From a bacterium (GTDB taxonomy: Bacteria > UBA6262): a DNA stretch of 24,505 bases. Shown here in pieces: positions 6,760 to 15,046 of this stretch (position 1 is the stretch's first letter; each line of letters starts with the position of its first letter). A program made the translations under genes and the position numbers. Under the pieces are notes generated by a model. It had not been told where the DNA came from and did not search any database. It saw only the letters and a program-made list of their open reading frames with translations. The stretch covers positions 1 through 24,505 of the forward strand of contig JAQUQP010000008.1 in the NCBI GenBank assembly GCA_028716025.1, given 5' to 3'.

Positions 6760-7854
6760 ATGGATAGCTGGATATTGGTTAATGCTGCCGGAAGTTTAGG
6801 TAAAGCCAGGCTGAAAGGATTACTGGATTTCTACCAGGAACCAGAGAATATATTAAAGTGCAGTGAAGATGAACTTTTAAAGACGGGCTTGGTGGATAGA
6901 GCTTTTACCAATTCTCTACGCGTGATAAAAAAAGAATTTGATCTGTCCCGTGAATATAAATTAATCGATAAATATAACATAAAGATAATTACTATCAAGG
7001 ATGATAAATATCCTGCCGGTTTGCGCTATATGAACGGAGCGCCTATACTCTTGTACCTGTCCGGGGAAATAATAAAAGAAGATATCCTGGCTATCGGTGT
7101 GGTCGGTACAAGGGATTATACTGCTTATGGCAAGAATGTAACTGAGAAGTTTAGCGGAGAATTAGCTAGTGCCGGGGTGACCATTGTAAGTGGTTTGGCT
7201 CGGGGTATTGATACTTTTGCTCACCAGGCGGCTTTGGGAGCTAAAGGACGGACTATAGCTGTTCTTGGCGGCGGCATAGCCGCCTTGTATCCGCCTGAAA
7301 ATAGGATTCTAGCCCAGGAAATCACCAAGCGTGGCGCTGTTGTCTCTGAATATCCAATGCTGGAACAACCCAGCCGGATCAGTTTCCCATTGCGCAACCG
7401 GATAATATCCGGCTTGAGCCTGGGTGTGCTGGTGGTGGAGGCCGATATAAAATCCGGAGCGCTTATTACCGCTCAATGCGCGCTGGAACAAGGCCGGGAG
7501 GTTTTTGCGATACCCGGTAATATTACTAATGAATATGCCAGAGGAACTAATCAGTTGATCAAGGATGGAGCCACATTAGTAGAAAGTTCACAGGATATTA
7601 TTGATGCGATCAGTTGCCTGAAAGAATTGACCACCAGGAAAAAAAAGCTCAGTAAACAGGAGACTTTTTCTTTTCCTGTAGATGAACAGGAAACAGAATT
7701 ACTGAAACTTATCGGCCAAGAACCGATAAACATAGAAACCCTGGGGGCCCGGACTGGCAAATCGGTAAATCAACTGTCCAGCCTTTTGTTACGGCTTATC
7801 TGCAAGGAGCTGATCAGGGAAATGAGTGGAAAGAATTATGTCCGAACAATCTAA
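6760..7854 (+). CDS. dprA: DNA processing protein DprA (Smf)
   Basis: DprA binds single-stranded DNA taken up during natural transformation and loads RecA onto it. The product is 364 residues, a normal length. An N-terminal SAM-like helical part is followed from about residue 110 by the Rossmann-like core: GVVGTRDYTAYG, IVSGLARGIDTFAHQAAL, TIAVLGGGIAALYPPEN, SFPLRNRIISGLS and SGALITAQCALEQGR, then FAIPGNI. The C-terminal 70 residues form a DprA-type winged helix (ELLKLIGQEPINIETL). ATG 6760 is preferred, with AGGTG 5 bases upstream. GTG at 6754 is the alternative. It overlaps topA by 17 bases, so they are translationally coupled. No clear promoter lies between the terminator at 6735 and this start. 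The comM stub upstream fits a decayed competence pair. Confidence 0.95.
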   Translation: MDSWILVNAAGSLGKARLKGLLDFYQEPENILKCSEDELLKTGLVDRAFTNSLRVIKKEFDLSREYKLIDKYNIKIITIKDDKYPAGLRYMNGAPILLYLSGEIIKEDILAIGVVGTRDYTAYGKNVTEKFSGELASAGVTIVSGLARGIDTFAHQAALGAKGRTIAVLGGGIAALYPPENRILAQEITKRGAVVSEYPMLEQPSRISFPLRNRIISGLSLGVLVVEADIKSGALITAQCALEQGREVFAIPGNITNEYARGTNQLIKDGATLVESSQDIIDAISCLKELTTRKKKLSKQETFSFPVDEQETELLKLIGQEPINIETLGARTGKSVNQLSSLLLRLICKELIREMSGKNYVRTI

Positions 7855-9994
7855 TAAATTAATAATAGTGGAATCTCCGGCTAAAGCCAAGACTATCAGC
7901 AAATTCCTTGGCCCTGGTTTTGTGGTCAGGTCTTCAATGGGTCATATCCGGGACTTGCCTGAAGGCAAACTGGGCGTTGATGTTGAAAACAATTTCAATC
8001 CCACGTATGTGATCCCACCGGAAAAAGCAAAGTTTGTCAAGGAATTGACTGCTTACGTAAATAAAGCCAATCTGGTCTACCTGGCGACTGACGAAGACCG
8101 CGAAGGGGAAGCTATTGGCTGGCATATAGCCAATGCCACGAAAGCCTTGCCGGAAAAATTACAGCGCATTGTTTTTCACGAGATCACCAAAGGGGCTATT
8201 GAATCTGCCCTGCATAACCCGCGGCAGCTGGATATGTCATTGGTGAATGCCCAGCAGGCCAGGCGGATCCTAGACCGGCTGGTCGGGTATAAGATCAGTC
8301 CATTGCTGGGTAAAGGGTTGTCAGCGGGGCGGGTGCAGTCCATTGCCCTGCGTTTTATCGTGGAACGGGAACGGGAAATAGAGAATTTCAAACCACAGGA
8401 ATACTGGGTCATCAAGGCTGAATTGCAGAAAAAAGGCCAGGCCCTTAAATTCCTGGCAACATTGATCGGTCTTAAAGATAAAAAGATCGAAAAAATGGAT
8501 ATCAATAACAAGGATGATGCCGGGAAGATAGTTACCGCCTTGCAGCAGGCCCAATACCAGGTAGAAAAAATTATCCGGAAGGAAGTAAAAAGAAACCCGT
8601 CACCTCCTTTTATTACCAGCACCTTGCAGCAGGAAGCTTTCCGGAAGTTAGGATTCAGCGTTGACCGTACCATGAGAACCGCGCAACAGCTGTATGAAGG
8701 TATTGACCTTAAGGTAAAAGGTTTTAGCGGCTTGATCACGTATATGCGTACTGATTCCTTTAACATCAGTAAGGAAGCACAGATCGAGTCTGTTGCTTTT
8801 ATCAAACAGCGGTATGGCGACAAATATTTGCCTGAATCACCCCGTATCTATAAGACGGTAAAAGGAGCCCAGGAAGCGCATGAAGCTATCCGGCCGACAT
8901 CAGTGCGGAATATCCCCGAAGAGATCAAAAATTTCCTGACTCCGGACCAGTATAAAATATATAATTTGATCTGGCAGCGGTTTGTAGCCAGCCAGATGGC
9001 CAGCGCGATCATGGATAGCGTTTCCGTAGATATCAGGACTTCTAACGAGTACCTGTTCCGGGCCACTGGCCAGACCATTAAATTTGACGGATTTATGGTC
9101 CTGTATATCGAAGAGGAAGAAGAGGAAGATACTGAAAAGAAGAAGGCCGGGGAGGAAGCCAAGGCTAAGTTGCCGGCTTTAACCGAGAAAGATATATTGG
9201 ACCTGGTCAGGTTATTATCAGACCAGAAGTTTACTGAGCCGCCGCCCCGCTTTAATGAAGCCAGCCTGATCAAAATACTGGAAAAATACGGTATCGGACG
9301 GCCTTCTACGTATGCGCCGATCATTAATACCATTAAAGCCAGGAAATATGTTAAAATAAAAGAGCACAAATTTTATCCTGAACCGATCGGGTACCATGTT
9401 AATGACCTGCTGAAAGAGAATTTTTCTACGGTCATAGATGTCGGCTTTACCGCTAGGATGGAAGAAGAACTGGATGAAATCGCGGAAGGGAAACAGGAAT
9501 GGACTGCGGTCCTCCAGGAATTTTACAATTCCTTTAACCAGACCCTGAAAAATGCGGAACAAGCCATCACCAAGGGTGAAAAGACCGATCGCCTTTGTCC
9601 GTTGGACAACGCGCCGTTAGTGATGCGTTTCAGCCGTTACGGAAAGTTTATTGCCTGCTCAAATTTTCCTAAATGCAAATACAAGGAGCATATAGAGGAA
9701 GGCGCGCCCAAACAAGCCGCGGAAACAACTAACCAGAAGTGCCCGGTCTGCAGTAAGCCTTTGGTCATACGTTCAGGGCGTAAAGGCAAGTTCCTGGCTT
9801 GCAGCGGTTACCCGCAATGCCGCTATACTTCAAACCTGGATGGTACCAACCAAAAAACCGGTCCGGAACTGACTATGGAAATCTGTGAAAAATGCGGTAA
9901 ACCAATGGTAATCCGCACCAGCCAGAGAGGGAAATTCCTGGCTTGCAGTGGTTTTCCTAAGTGCAAGAACACCAAATCCATTGAACAAAAATAA
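7838..9994 (+). CDS. topA: DNA topoisomerase I (type IA)
   Basis: TopA relaxes negative supercoils by passing single strands through a transient 5'-phosphotyrosyl break. The product is 718 residues. The Toprim domain is at the N-terminus (LIIVESPAKAKTISKFLG with Glu12, and LATDEDREGEAIGWH). The active-site region is GLITYMRTDS with Tyr302 as the predicted nucleophile. An acidic insert (YIEEEEEEDTEKKK) lies near residue 425, and PPPRFNEASLIKILEKYGIG marks the last core domain. Three C-terminal Topo_C zinc-ribbon repeats start at about 587, 634 and 680. The first begins CPLD instead of CP.C, so Asp590 replaces a zinc ligand. ATG 7838 is chosen over an upstream GTG at 7826. Both lie within the end of dprA. 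Confidence 0.96.
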   Translation: MSEQSNKLIIVESPAKAKTISKFLGPGFVVRSSMGHIRDLPEGKLGVDVENNFNPTYVIPPEKAKFVKELTAYVNKANLVYLATDEDREGEAIGWHIANATKALPEKLQRIVFHEITKGAIESALHNPRQLDMSLVNAQQARRILDRLVGYKISPLLGKGLSAGRVQSIALRFIVEREREIENFKPQEYWVIKAELQKKGQALKFLATLIGLKDKKIEKMDINNKDDAGKIVTALQQAQYQVEKIIRKEVKRNPSPPFITSTLQQEAFRKLGFSVDRTMRTAQQLYEGIDLKVKGFSGLITYMRTDSFNISKEAQIESVAFIKQRYGDKYLPESPRIYKTVKGAQEAHEAIRPTSVRNIPEEIKNFLTPDQYKIYNLIWQRFVASQMASAIMDSVSVDIRTSNEYLFRATGQTIKFDGFMVLYIEEEEEEDTEKKKAGEEAKAKLPALTEKDILDLVRLLSDQKFTEPPPRFNEASLIKILEKYGIGRPSTYAPIINTIKARKYVKIKEHKFYPEPIGYHVNDLLKENFSTVIDVGFTARMEEELDEIAEGKQEWTAVLQEFYNSFNQTLKNAEQAITKGEKTDRLCPLDNAPLVMRFSRYGKFIACSNFPKCKYKEHIEEGAPKQAAETTNQKCPVCSKPLVIRSGRKGKFLACSGYPQCRYTSNLDGTNQKTGPELTMEICEKCGKPMVIRTSQRGKFLACSGFPKCKNTKSIEQK

Positions 9995-10002
9995 AGGAAT
10001 GT

Positions 10003-10881
10003 ATGCAAGAAAAGATAGAGGCTTTCGTAAAATACCTGGCCTATGAAAAAAATGAAAGCCCTCATACGGTACGCAATTACCGTATCGACCTGCAGCAATT
10101 TGCCAAATTTTTGGCGGAGATACAAATCAAATCATATAACGAGATAAACCACCTCGTGCTCAGGCAGTTTCTGGCTGACCTTAACAAAAAGGACTACCAG
10201 AAGTCAAGTATCGGACGGAAAGTCGCAGCTTTAAAATCATTTTTTAAATTTTTACAAAAAAAGGAATACCTGGAAAATAATCCAGCTAAAGTACTGCATG
10301 CTCCGAAACAGGATAAAAAATTGCCTAAATTCCTGGAAGTGGATGAAATGATGCAGTTATTGCAGGCACCAGGTGACCACGGTTTTAAAGCTTTACGGGA
10401 TCGGGCGATCCTGGAAACATTATATTCTACCGGTATGCGGGTAGCTGAACTCACTGGCTTGAACCTGGAAGACATTGATTTTTTAAGCGGCCTGGTCAGG
10501 GTGCGCGGTAAAGGTTCTAAGGAGAGAGTAGTGCCGATAGGGGAAAAGGCCCTGGCAGTGTTATACCAGTATTTGGATGAAAGAGCCAAAATCAGTAAAG
10601 AGGGCAAAGCTTTGTTCGTGAATTTTCACGGTACCAGGATCACTGACCGGAGCATCAATCGTTTGATCGATTTTTATATCAAAAAGACCAGTGTGACCAA
10701 GAAGATTAGCGCCCACGTACTCAGGCATACTTTTGCGACTCACTTGCTGAATGCCGGCTGCGATCTGCGCTCGATCCAGGAAATGCTGGGGCATAACAGT
10801 CTGGAAACCACGCAAAAATATACTCACGTGACCATGGAAAGATTAAAAAAGGTTTACGAAAAAAGTCATCCAAGAGCGTGA
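10003..10881 (+). CDS. xerC: Tyrosine recombinase XerC
   Basis: Xer recombinases resolve chromosome dimers at dif during division. The product is 292 residues: an N-terminal SAM-like core-binding domain (about 1-90) and a C-terminal catalytic domain with all expected residues, Arg146 (STGMRVAEL), Lys170 (VRGKGSKER), His238 and Arg241 (HVLRHTFATHLL), His264 (LGHNSLETT) and Tyr273 (QKYTHV). XerC is preferred to XerD because the gene sits after dprA-topA, the place of xerC/codV in Bacillus-like gene orders. The sequence alone does not separate the two. It follows topA after 8 bases, with AAGGA before the ATG. Confidence 0.9.
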   Translation: MQEKIEAFVKYLAYEKNESPHTVRNYRIDLQQFAKFLAEIQIKSYNEINHLVLRQFLADLNKKDYQKSSIGRKVAALKSFFKFLQKKEYLENNPAKVLHAPKQDKKLPKFLEVDEMMQLLQAPGDHGFKALRDRAILETLYSTGMRVAELTGLNLEDIDFLSGLVRVRGKGSKERVVPIGEKALAVLYQYLDERAKISKEGKALFVNFHGTRITDRSINRLIDFYIKKTSVTKKISAHVLRHTFATHLLNAGCDLRSIQEMLGHNSLETTQKYTHVTMERLKKVYEKSHPRA

Positions 10882-10891
10882 GAATAAAGGT

Positions 10892-10910
10892 GATTATAAG
10901 ATTATAAGAT
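10892..10910 (+). repeat. Micro-tandem repeat GATTATAA
   Basis: The 8-base unit GATTATAA is present as two full copies and a partial third (GAT), directly between xerC and the next gene. It resembles the other short word repeats in gaps of this window. Confidence 0.6.
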
Positions 10911-10929
10911 GAAACCATAAGGTTTGAAA

Positions 10930-11922
10930 ATGCCCGATAAGATTAAAGACAAAAAACAATTGATTATGGAAGAGACAGGCTGTGACTCTGAGCAGGCAGA
11001 GCTGGTACTGCAATCCACCGGAAATGATGTGGAAAAAGCTATTAAGATCATCAATTCTCTCCTCAAACAGATCATCGTCGTTAAAGGCAAGTTTAAGACT
11101 GATATACCCAGTTTTTTTGGTTTATTAGTGTTGATCGCCGATATTAAACTGAACAAGGTATTGAGGCTGGCTAATATAGTGACCTGCAATCCGGTGATTT
11201 ACCAGAATGGCTTGAATAAACCCTGGCATGAATTTGAGCGGAAACTCTATGCTCTTAAGCTGGGGGATGGAAGTCAGCCGGAAATCACCCAGAAATTGCA
11301 GGAGCACTTAAAAAATTGGACCCGCGGGGAAAAGAAAAATGATATTTTTGCCGCTTTAGTACAAAACAATAAGGAAATCCTGGAAAAAATGCTGGTCCAG
11401 GAGATCAATGTCATCAGTCCGGATGAGAATATTACGCTGAATCTCCAATTAGAAGAAGTGAATCTCTTCCAATTTAAGGAACTTAAAGAACAAATAGACG
11501 AAGATATTGCCAGGCTGCGTCTGCCTGAGCCGATGGATCAGCAAGAAGAGATCGCTTCGTTGATATTGAAAGTGGAAACGATCAAAAATACCGGTCGTGA
11601 GGGAAAAGCGGTGCGGGATCTGCAACCAGGGGAAATGATCTGGACTAGGATAACTGATCCCCGGGATATTGCCCAGTATTTATCGAAGTTACTGGGAGGG
11701 CGCGTGAAACGGGATGGAGTTGAAGAGATCATCCCTTTAACCGTACCAGTCGAAGAGATAATTCCGGACCAGGAAAAAGTGCGGCTGAAAGTCAGATTTG
11801 GACCGGCGGTAATAGGAGAAGAAGAACTGGCTGACAATGAAAGGATTGCGGTGATATTCAGCGAAGGACATATCGGACGGTTATGGAAGAGTTTTACCAA
11901 ATTATTTTCCTTGCAAAAATGA
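10930..11922 (+). CDS. Hypothetical protein with N-terminal UBA/TS-N-like domain
   Basis: The product is 330 residues, with no signal peptide or membrane segment. Residues about 8-45 (LIMEETGCDSEQAELVLQST, then GNDVEKAIKII) form a three-helix UBA fold of the kind found at the N-terminus of EF-Ts (TS-N) and in archaeal NAC. The rest is unrecognised: a hydrophobic beta segment (FFGLLVLIADIKLNKVLRL), a charged helical middle and a C-terminal beta-rich part (REGKAVRDLQPGEMIWTRI, KVRLKVRFGPAVIGEEEL) ending in an amphipathic basic tail. It lies directly before rpsB and tsf. The function is unknown. Contact with the ribosome or nascent chains is only suggested by the UBA type and position. ATG 10930 follows AAGG by 7 bases, and TTG 10924 is an alternative. 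Confidence 0.6.
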   Translation: MPDKIKDKKQLIMEETGCDSEQAELVLQSTGNDVEKAIKIINSLLKQIIVVKGKFKTDIPSFFGLLVLIADIKLNKVLRLANIVTCNPVIYQNGLNKPWHEFERKLYALKLGDGSQPEITQKLQEHLKNWTRGEKKNDIFAALVQNNKEILEKMLVQEINVISPDENITLNLQLEEVNLFQFKELKEQIDEDIARLRLPEPMDQQEEIASLILKVETIKNTGREGKAVRDLQPGEMIWTRITDPRDIAQYLSKLLGGRVKRDGVEEIIPLTVPVEEIIPDQEKVRLKVRFGPAVIGEEELADNERIAVIFSEGHIGRLWKSFTKLFSLQK

Positions 11923-11939
11923 CCATAATATGATATATT
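11911..11939 (+). promoter_or_regulatory. Candidate promoter of the rpsB operon
   Basis: TTGCAA (11911-11916) and TATATT (11934-11939) are 17 bases apart and match 4 and 5 of 6 consensus positions. A second possible -35, TTGACC, lies at 11965-11970. The 100-base gap before rpsB also holds the 10-base word TGACCATAAT twice (11920-11929 and 11966-11975). Confidence 0.4.
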
Positions 11940-12026
11940 TAAAAAAATATTCAAGATAGAGCTTTTGACCATAATTTGTATTTCGAATTTTTGAATTTTA
12001 ATTTTATAAAAGAGGGGGGTGAAAAA

Positions 12027-12818
12027 ATGTCAGTAATATCTATGAAACAGCTGTTAGAAGCAGGCGTCCATTTTGGACATCAGACAAAGAGATGGAACCC
12101 GAAGATGGCAAAGTATATCTTCGGCCAAAGAAATGGAATCCATATTATCGACCTCCAGAAGACCGTTAAGAAAATCAAGGAGGCATATAAGTATATAGTC
12201 GAACGAGTTTCTCAGGGAGATTATGTTCTTTTTGTCGGTACCAAGAAGCAGGCGCAAGAATCGATAAGCGCAGAAGCGAAGCGTTGCGGGATGTATTATA
12301 TCAACCAGCGCTGGGTTGGAGGGTTGCTCACTAATTACCAAACCATCCATAAAAGCATTGAACGTTTAGCTGAGATAGAAGAGATGAAAAAAAGCGGACG
12401 TATTGAGATGCTTACAAAGAAAGAACAATCATTAATAGAAAAAGAACGTGCAAAAATGGAAAAGCTTTTAGGCGGCATCAAAGGTATGAAGAAACTGCCG
12501 GGCTTAGTATTTATAGTCGATACTAATGTTGAGCAGAACGCGGTGAAAGAATGCCGTAAAATGGAAATACCCATCGTTGGGGTAGTGGATAGCGATTGCG
12601 ATCCTGACCAGGTTGACCATATCATTCCAGCTAATGATGACGCAATTAGAGCGATCAAGTTGTTATCTTCAATAGTAGCAGATGCGGTGCTGGAAGGGCA
12701 GCAGTTAAGGAAAGACGCAGCCACTCAGGCCCAGGAAGCTCAGGAAGCGCAGCAAAAAGCGGTGGAAGATGAAAAGGGAAGCGTTACCGGATTGACCAAT
12801 GCAACAGAGCAGTTATAG
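12027..12818 (+). CDS. rpsB: 30S ribosomal protein S2
   Basis: S2 is a late-joining protein of the 30S head-body junction, needed for S1 binding. The product is 263 residues. It opens [20 protein letters not shown] and continues with [69 protein letters not shown] and [20 protein letters not shown], all strongly conserved. The C-terminal 40 residues are a Gln/Ala/Glu-rich tail of variable type. ATG 12027 follows AGAGGGGGGTG. The frame is open further upstream to 11976, but that part has no S2 likeness. It is followed by tsf after 18 bases, the universal rpsB-tsf pair. Confidence 0.97.
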   Translation: MSVISMKQLLEAGVHFGHQTKRWNPKMAKYIFGQRNGIHIIDLQKTVKKIKEAYKYIVERVSQGDYVLFVGTKKQAQESISAEAKRCGMYYINQRWVGGLLTNYQTIHKSIERLAEIEEMKKSGRIEMLTKKEQSLIEKERAKMEKLLGGIKGMKKLPGLVFIVDTNVEQNAVKECRKMEIPIVGVVDSDCDPDQVDHIIPANDDAIRAIKLLSSIVADAVLEGQQLRKDAATQAQEAQEAQQKAVEDEKGSVTGLTNATEQL

Positions 12819-12836
12819 TTTAGGAGGATCAAGATA

Positions 12837-13424
12837 ATGTCGATTAGTATGGAGATGGTGCAGAAGTTGCGCCAGTCTACCGGGGCCGGAGTGTTGGAAT
12901 GCAAGAAAGCCCTGGAAGAATCAAAAGGCGTAATAGAAGAAGCGGTTAAAATCCTGCGCACTAAGGGTATCGCCCAGGCAGAGAAAAAATCAGCTCGCAC
13001 TACCTCCCAGGGACTAGTAGCCTCCTATGTTCATTTGGGGGGGCAATTAGGCGTTTTGGTAGAGATCAATTGCGAAACTGATTTTGTGGCCCGCACCGAT
13101 GATTTTAAGGCCCTGGCCCATGATATTGCCATGCAAATAGCGGCAGTTAATCCCTTATACGTAAAGAGACAGGATATCCCTGCGGAGATACTGGATAAAG
13201 AACGGGAAATTGCCAAAGCGCAGGTAACTGGGAAGCCAGCCAATGTCATGGAAAAAATAGTAGAAGGCAAATTGGAAAAATATTACGAACAGTTTTGCCT
13301 GCTAGACCAGCCTTTCATCAAGGATGACAAGATCAAGATATCGGATCATTTAAAGAACACCATTGCCAAACTCGGAGAAAATATTACCGTGCGGCGTTTT
13401 GCCAGGATCAAGCTTGGTGAATAA
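12837..13424 (+). CDS. tsf: Translation elongation factor Ts (short form)
   Basis: EF-Ts is the nucleotide-exchange factor that releases GDP from EF-Tu. The N-terminal TS-N/UBA domain is clear (VQKLRQSTGAGVLECKKALE, then ESKGVIEEAVKIL), and the core exchange motif INCETDFVAR with TDF is present. The product is 195 residues. Many bacteria have forms of about 280-290, while short forms of about 200 are known in Thermus, Thermotoga and others, so this belongs to the short class with one core subdomain. AGGAGG lies 8 bases before the ATG. Confidence 0.96.
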   Translation: MSISMEMVQKLRQSTGAGVLECKKALEESKGVIEEAVKILRTKGIAQAEKKSARTTSQGLVASYVHLGGQLGVLVEINCETDFVARTDDFKALAHDIAMQIAAVNPLYVKRQDIPAEILDKEREIAKAQVTGKPANVMEKIVEGKLEKYYEQFCLLDQPFIKDDKIKISDHLKNTIAKLGENITVRRFARIKLGE

Positions 13425-13445
13425 AAGCTCGCATAATTCGCTTTT

Positions 13446-13536
13446 GATTACACAGATTTAAAAAAGAGATTACACAGATTAATGCTTGCAGTGCCTGAAA
13501 TCGGTGTAACCGTACTTAAGAATCGGTGTAATCGTA
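13446..13536 (+). repeat. Paired 22-base tandem repeats in inverted arrangement between tsf and pyrH
   Basis: GATTACACAGATT occurs at 13446-13458 and again at 13468-13480 (period 22). AATCGGTGTAACCGTA at 13499-13514 recurs as AATCGGTGTAATCGTA at 13521-13536 (also period 22). The second pair is the near reverse complement of the first (GATTACAC/GTGTAATC), so the block can fold into a long hairpin. A weak 6-bp hairpin AAAAGC/GCTTTT at 13423-13445 sits at the tsf stop. Confidence 0.75.
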
Positions 13537-13553
13537 GTTAAAAAGGAGTCAGC

Positions 13554-14270
13554 ATGAAAGGTCCGTTGTATAAGCGGGTATTGCTGAAACTGAGCGGAGA
13601 AGTCTTAAGCGGTGACAAGAAATTTGGCATCGATTCTGGTATGGTTGATTTTGTTACCAGCCAGATCAAGGATCTCAGTACACTGGGAGTGCAAATCGCC
13701 GTGGTCATCGGAGGTGGAAACATTTTCCGAGGGATCACGGCAGATAAGCATGGTATCGACCGGGTAGCAGCCGATTATATGGGTATGCTGGCTACGGTTA
13801 TCAATGCCTTAGCCTTGCAAGACTATTTAGAGCGGAAGCACGAAGTGCACACGCGGGTGCAAACAGCTATTGAAATGCAGAAAATAGCTGAGCCCTATAT
13901 CCGCCGCAAAGCGATCCGTCATTTACAGAAAAAAAGGGTCGTTATCTTTGCCGGCGGTACCGGCAATCCCTATTTTACCACCGATACTACCGCTGCCTTG
14001 CGGGCCGTGGAAATAGGGGCGGAAGTAGTGCTTAAGGCGACCAAGGTTGACGGGGTCTATGATGATGACCCGATGAAGAACAGCCACGCCAAGAAGTTCA
14101 GGGAAATTTCCTATATGGATGCGTTGAAAAAAGGCCTTAAAGTAATGGATACCACAGCGCTCAGCTTATGTATGGATAACAAAATGCCGATCATTGTCTT
14201 TGATATTTACCAAAAAAGTAATATCAAAAAAGTTATTTTAGGGGAACATGTAGGAACTATCATACGGTAG
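13554..14270 (+). CDS. pyrH: Uridylate (UMP) kinase
   Basis: PyrH phosphorylates UMP to UDP with ATP, the first committed step to UTP and CTP, and is a hexameric amino-acid-kinase-fold enzyme. The product is 238 residues, standard length. Motifs are [60 protein letters not shown] and [21 protein letters not shown] lies 7 bases before the ATG. The gene follows a repeat-filled gap of 129 bases after tsf and precedes frr, as in most bacteria. Confidence 0.97.
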   Translation: MKGPLYKRVLLKLSGEVLSGDKKFGIDSGMVDFVTSQIKDLSTLGVQIAVVIGGGNIFRGITADKHGIDRVAADYMGMLATVINALALQDYLERKHEVHTRVQTAIEMQKIAEPYIRRKAIRHLQKKRVVIFAGGTGNPYFTTDTTAALRAVEIGAEVVLKATKVDGVYDDDPMKNSHAKKFREISYMDALKKGLKVMDTTALSLCMDNKMPIIVFDIYQKSNIKKVILGEHVGTIIR

Positions 14271-14296
14271 CGGCTAATTGAAAGGAGTGCATAAGG

Positions 14297-14857
14297 ATGA
14301 ATCTTAATACTGTCAACGCAGAGATTCTTGATAAAATGAATAAAACCCTGGAGAAGCTAAAGGAAGAGTTCTCAGCTATCCGGACGGGAAGGGCGCATCC
14401 GTCACTATTGCATGATCTTAAAGTAGAATATTATGGCAATCTGGTGCCGATCCAGCAGGTGGCCAGTATTTCTGTCCCGGAAGCTAAAGTACTGGAAATA
14501 AAGCCTTGGGATAAGAGCGCTATGGCCGAAATCAAAAAGGCTATTTTAAAATCGACTCTGGGTATTACCCCGCTTGACGACGGTCAGATCATCCGACTGA
14601 TGATGCCAACTCCTACGGAAGAAGGGCGCAAAGAGCTGGTAAAACGGGCGCATAAGTTTGCCGAAGATAAAAAAGTGGAAGTCCGTAATATCCGTCACCA
14701 ATTTAACAAAATTATTGAAAAAATGGAAAAGGATAAGGAAATAACCGAGGATCAGAAATTTAAGGGTTTGGACCATGTTCAAAAAACTACTGATGATATG
14801 ATCAAAAAAATTGACGAAGTATTTTTACATAAACAAAAAGAAATAATGGAAGTATAA
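14297..14857 (+). CDS. frr: Ribosome recycling factor
   Basis: RRF acts with EF-G to split post-termination ribosomes. The product is 186 residues, essentially the family length of 185. Conserved features are FSAIRTGRAHPSLL near the N-terminus, YYGNLVPIQQVASISVPEAK, IKPWDKSAMAEIKKAI, LGITPLDDGQIIRLMMPTPT and TEEGRKELVK, followed by the long C-terminal helix with RNIRHQFNKIIEKMEKDKE. AAGGAG stands 10 bases before the ATG. pyrH-frr is a near-universal pair. Confidence 0.97.
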   Translation: MNLNTVNAEILDKMNKTLEKLKEEFSAIRTGRAHPSLLHDLKVEYYGNLVPIQQVASISVPEAKVLEIKPWDKSAMAEIKKAILKSTLGITPLDDGQIIRLMMPTPTEEGRKELVKRAHKFAEDKKVEVRNIRHQFNKIIEKMEKDKEITEDQKFKGLDHVQKTTDDMIKKIDEVFLHKQKEIMEV

Positions 14858-14874
14858 TAAAGGAGAACAATATA

Positions 14875-15045
14875 ATGGCGTATAAGATTGGCGATGCATG
14901 TATAGCTTGTGGTGCGTGTGTAGATACCTGTCCGGTCAGCGCGATCTCGGAGGACGGGGAAAAATATAAAATAGCAGCTGATAAATGCACTGATTGCGGA
15001 GCTTGCGCCGGCAATTGCCCGGTGGAAGCGATCAGTCAGGGATAA
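14875..15045 (+). CDS. Small 2[4Fe-4S] ferredoxin
   Basis: The product is 56 residues and carries two canonical CxxCxxCxxxCP cluster motifs: Cys9, 12, 15, 19 (CIACGACVDTCP) and Cys38, 41, 44, 48 (CTDCGACAGNCP). This is the clostridial-type low-potential ferredoxin, a soluble electron carrier. AAAGGAGAAC gives a good ribosome binding site. The gene lies 17 bases after frr and only 1 base before uppS, so it is firmly within the operon. Ferredoxins are not usual between frr and uppS. Since dxr and ispG are in the same array and IspG needs low-potential electrons, a role as its electron donor is a reasonable inference, not shown. Confidence 0.93.
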   Translation: MAYKIGDACIACGACVDTCPVSAISEDGEKYKIAADKCTDCGACAGNCPVEAISQG

Positions 15046-15046
15046 G

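Noticed and set aside
8176..8823. 215-codon minus-strand frame inside topA, and many similar minus-strand frames over housekeeping genes
   Set aside because: They lie wholly within strongly conserved genes on the other strand, show no recognisable domains and have low-complexity Ser/Ile/Leu-rich translations typical of antisense shadows.
11976..12026. 17-residue N-terminal extension of ribosomal protein S2
   Set aside because: The extension is translated from the AT-rich leader and has no S2 likeness. The GGGGGTG ribosome binding site directly precedes the ATG at 12027.
13446..13536. CRISPR array
   Set aside because: There are only two units of each word, the repeat is about 13-16 bases with gaps under 10 bases, the two pairs are inverted to each other, and no cas gene is near.
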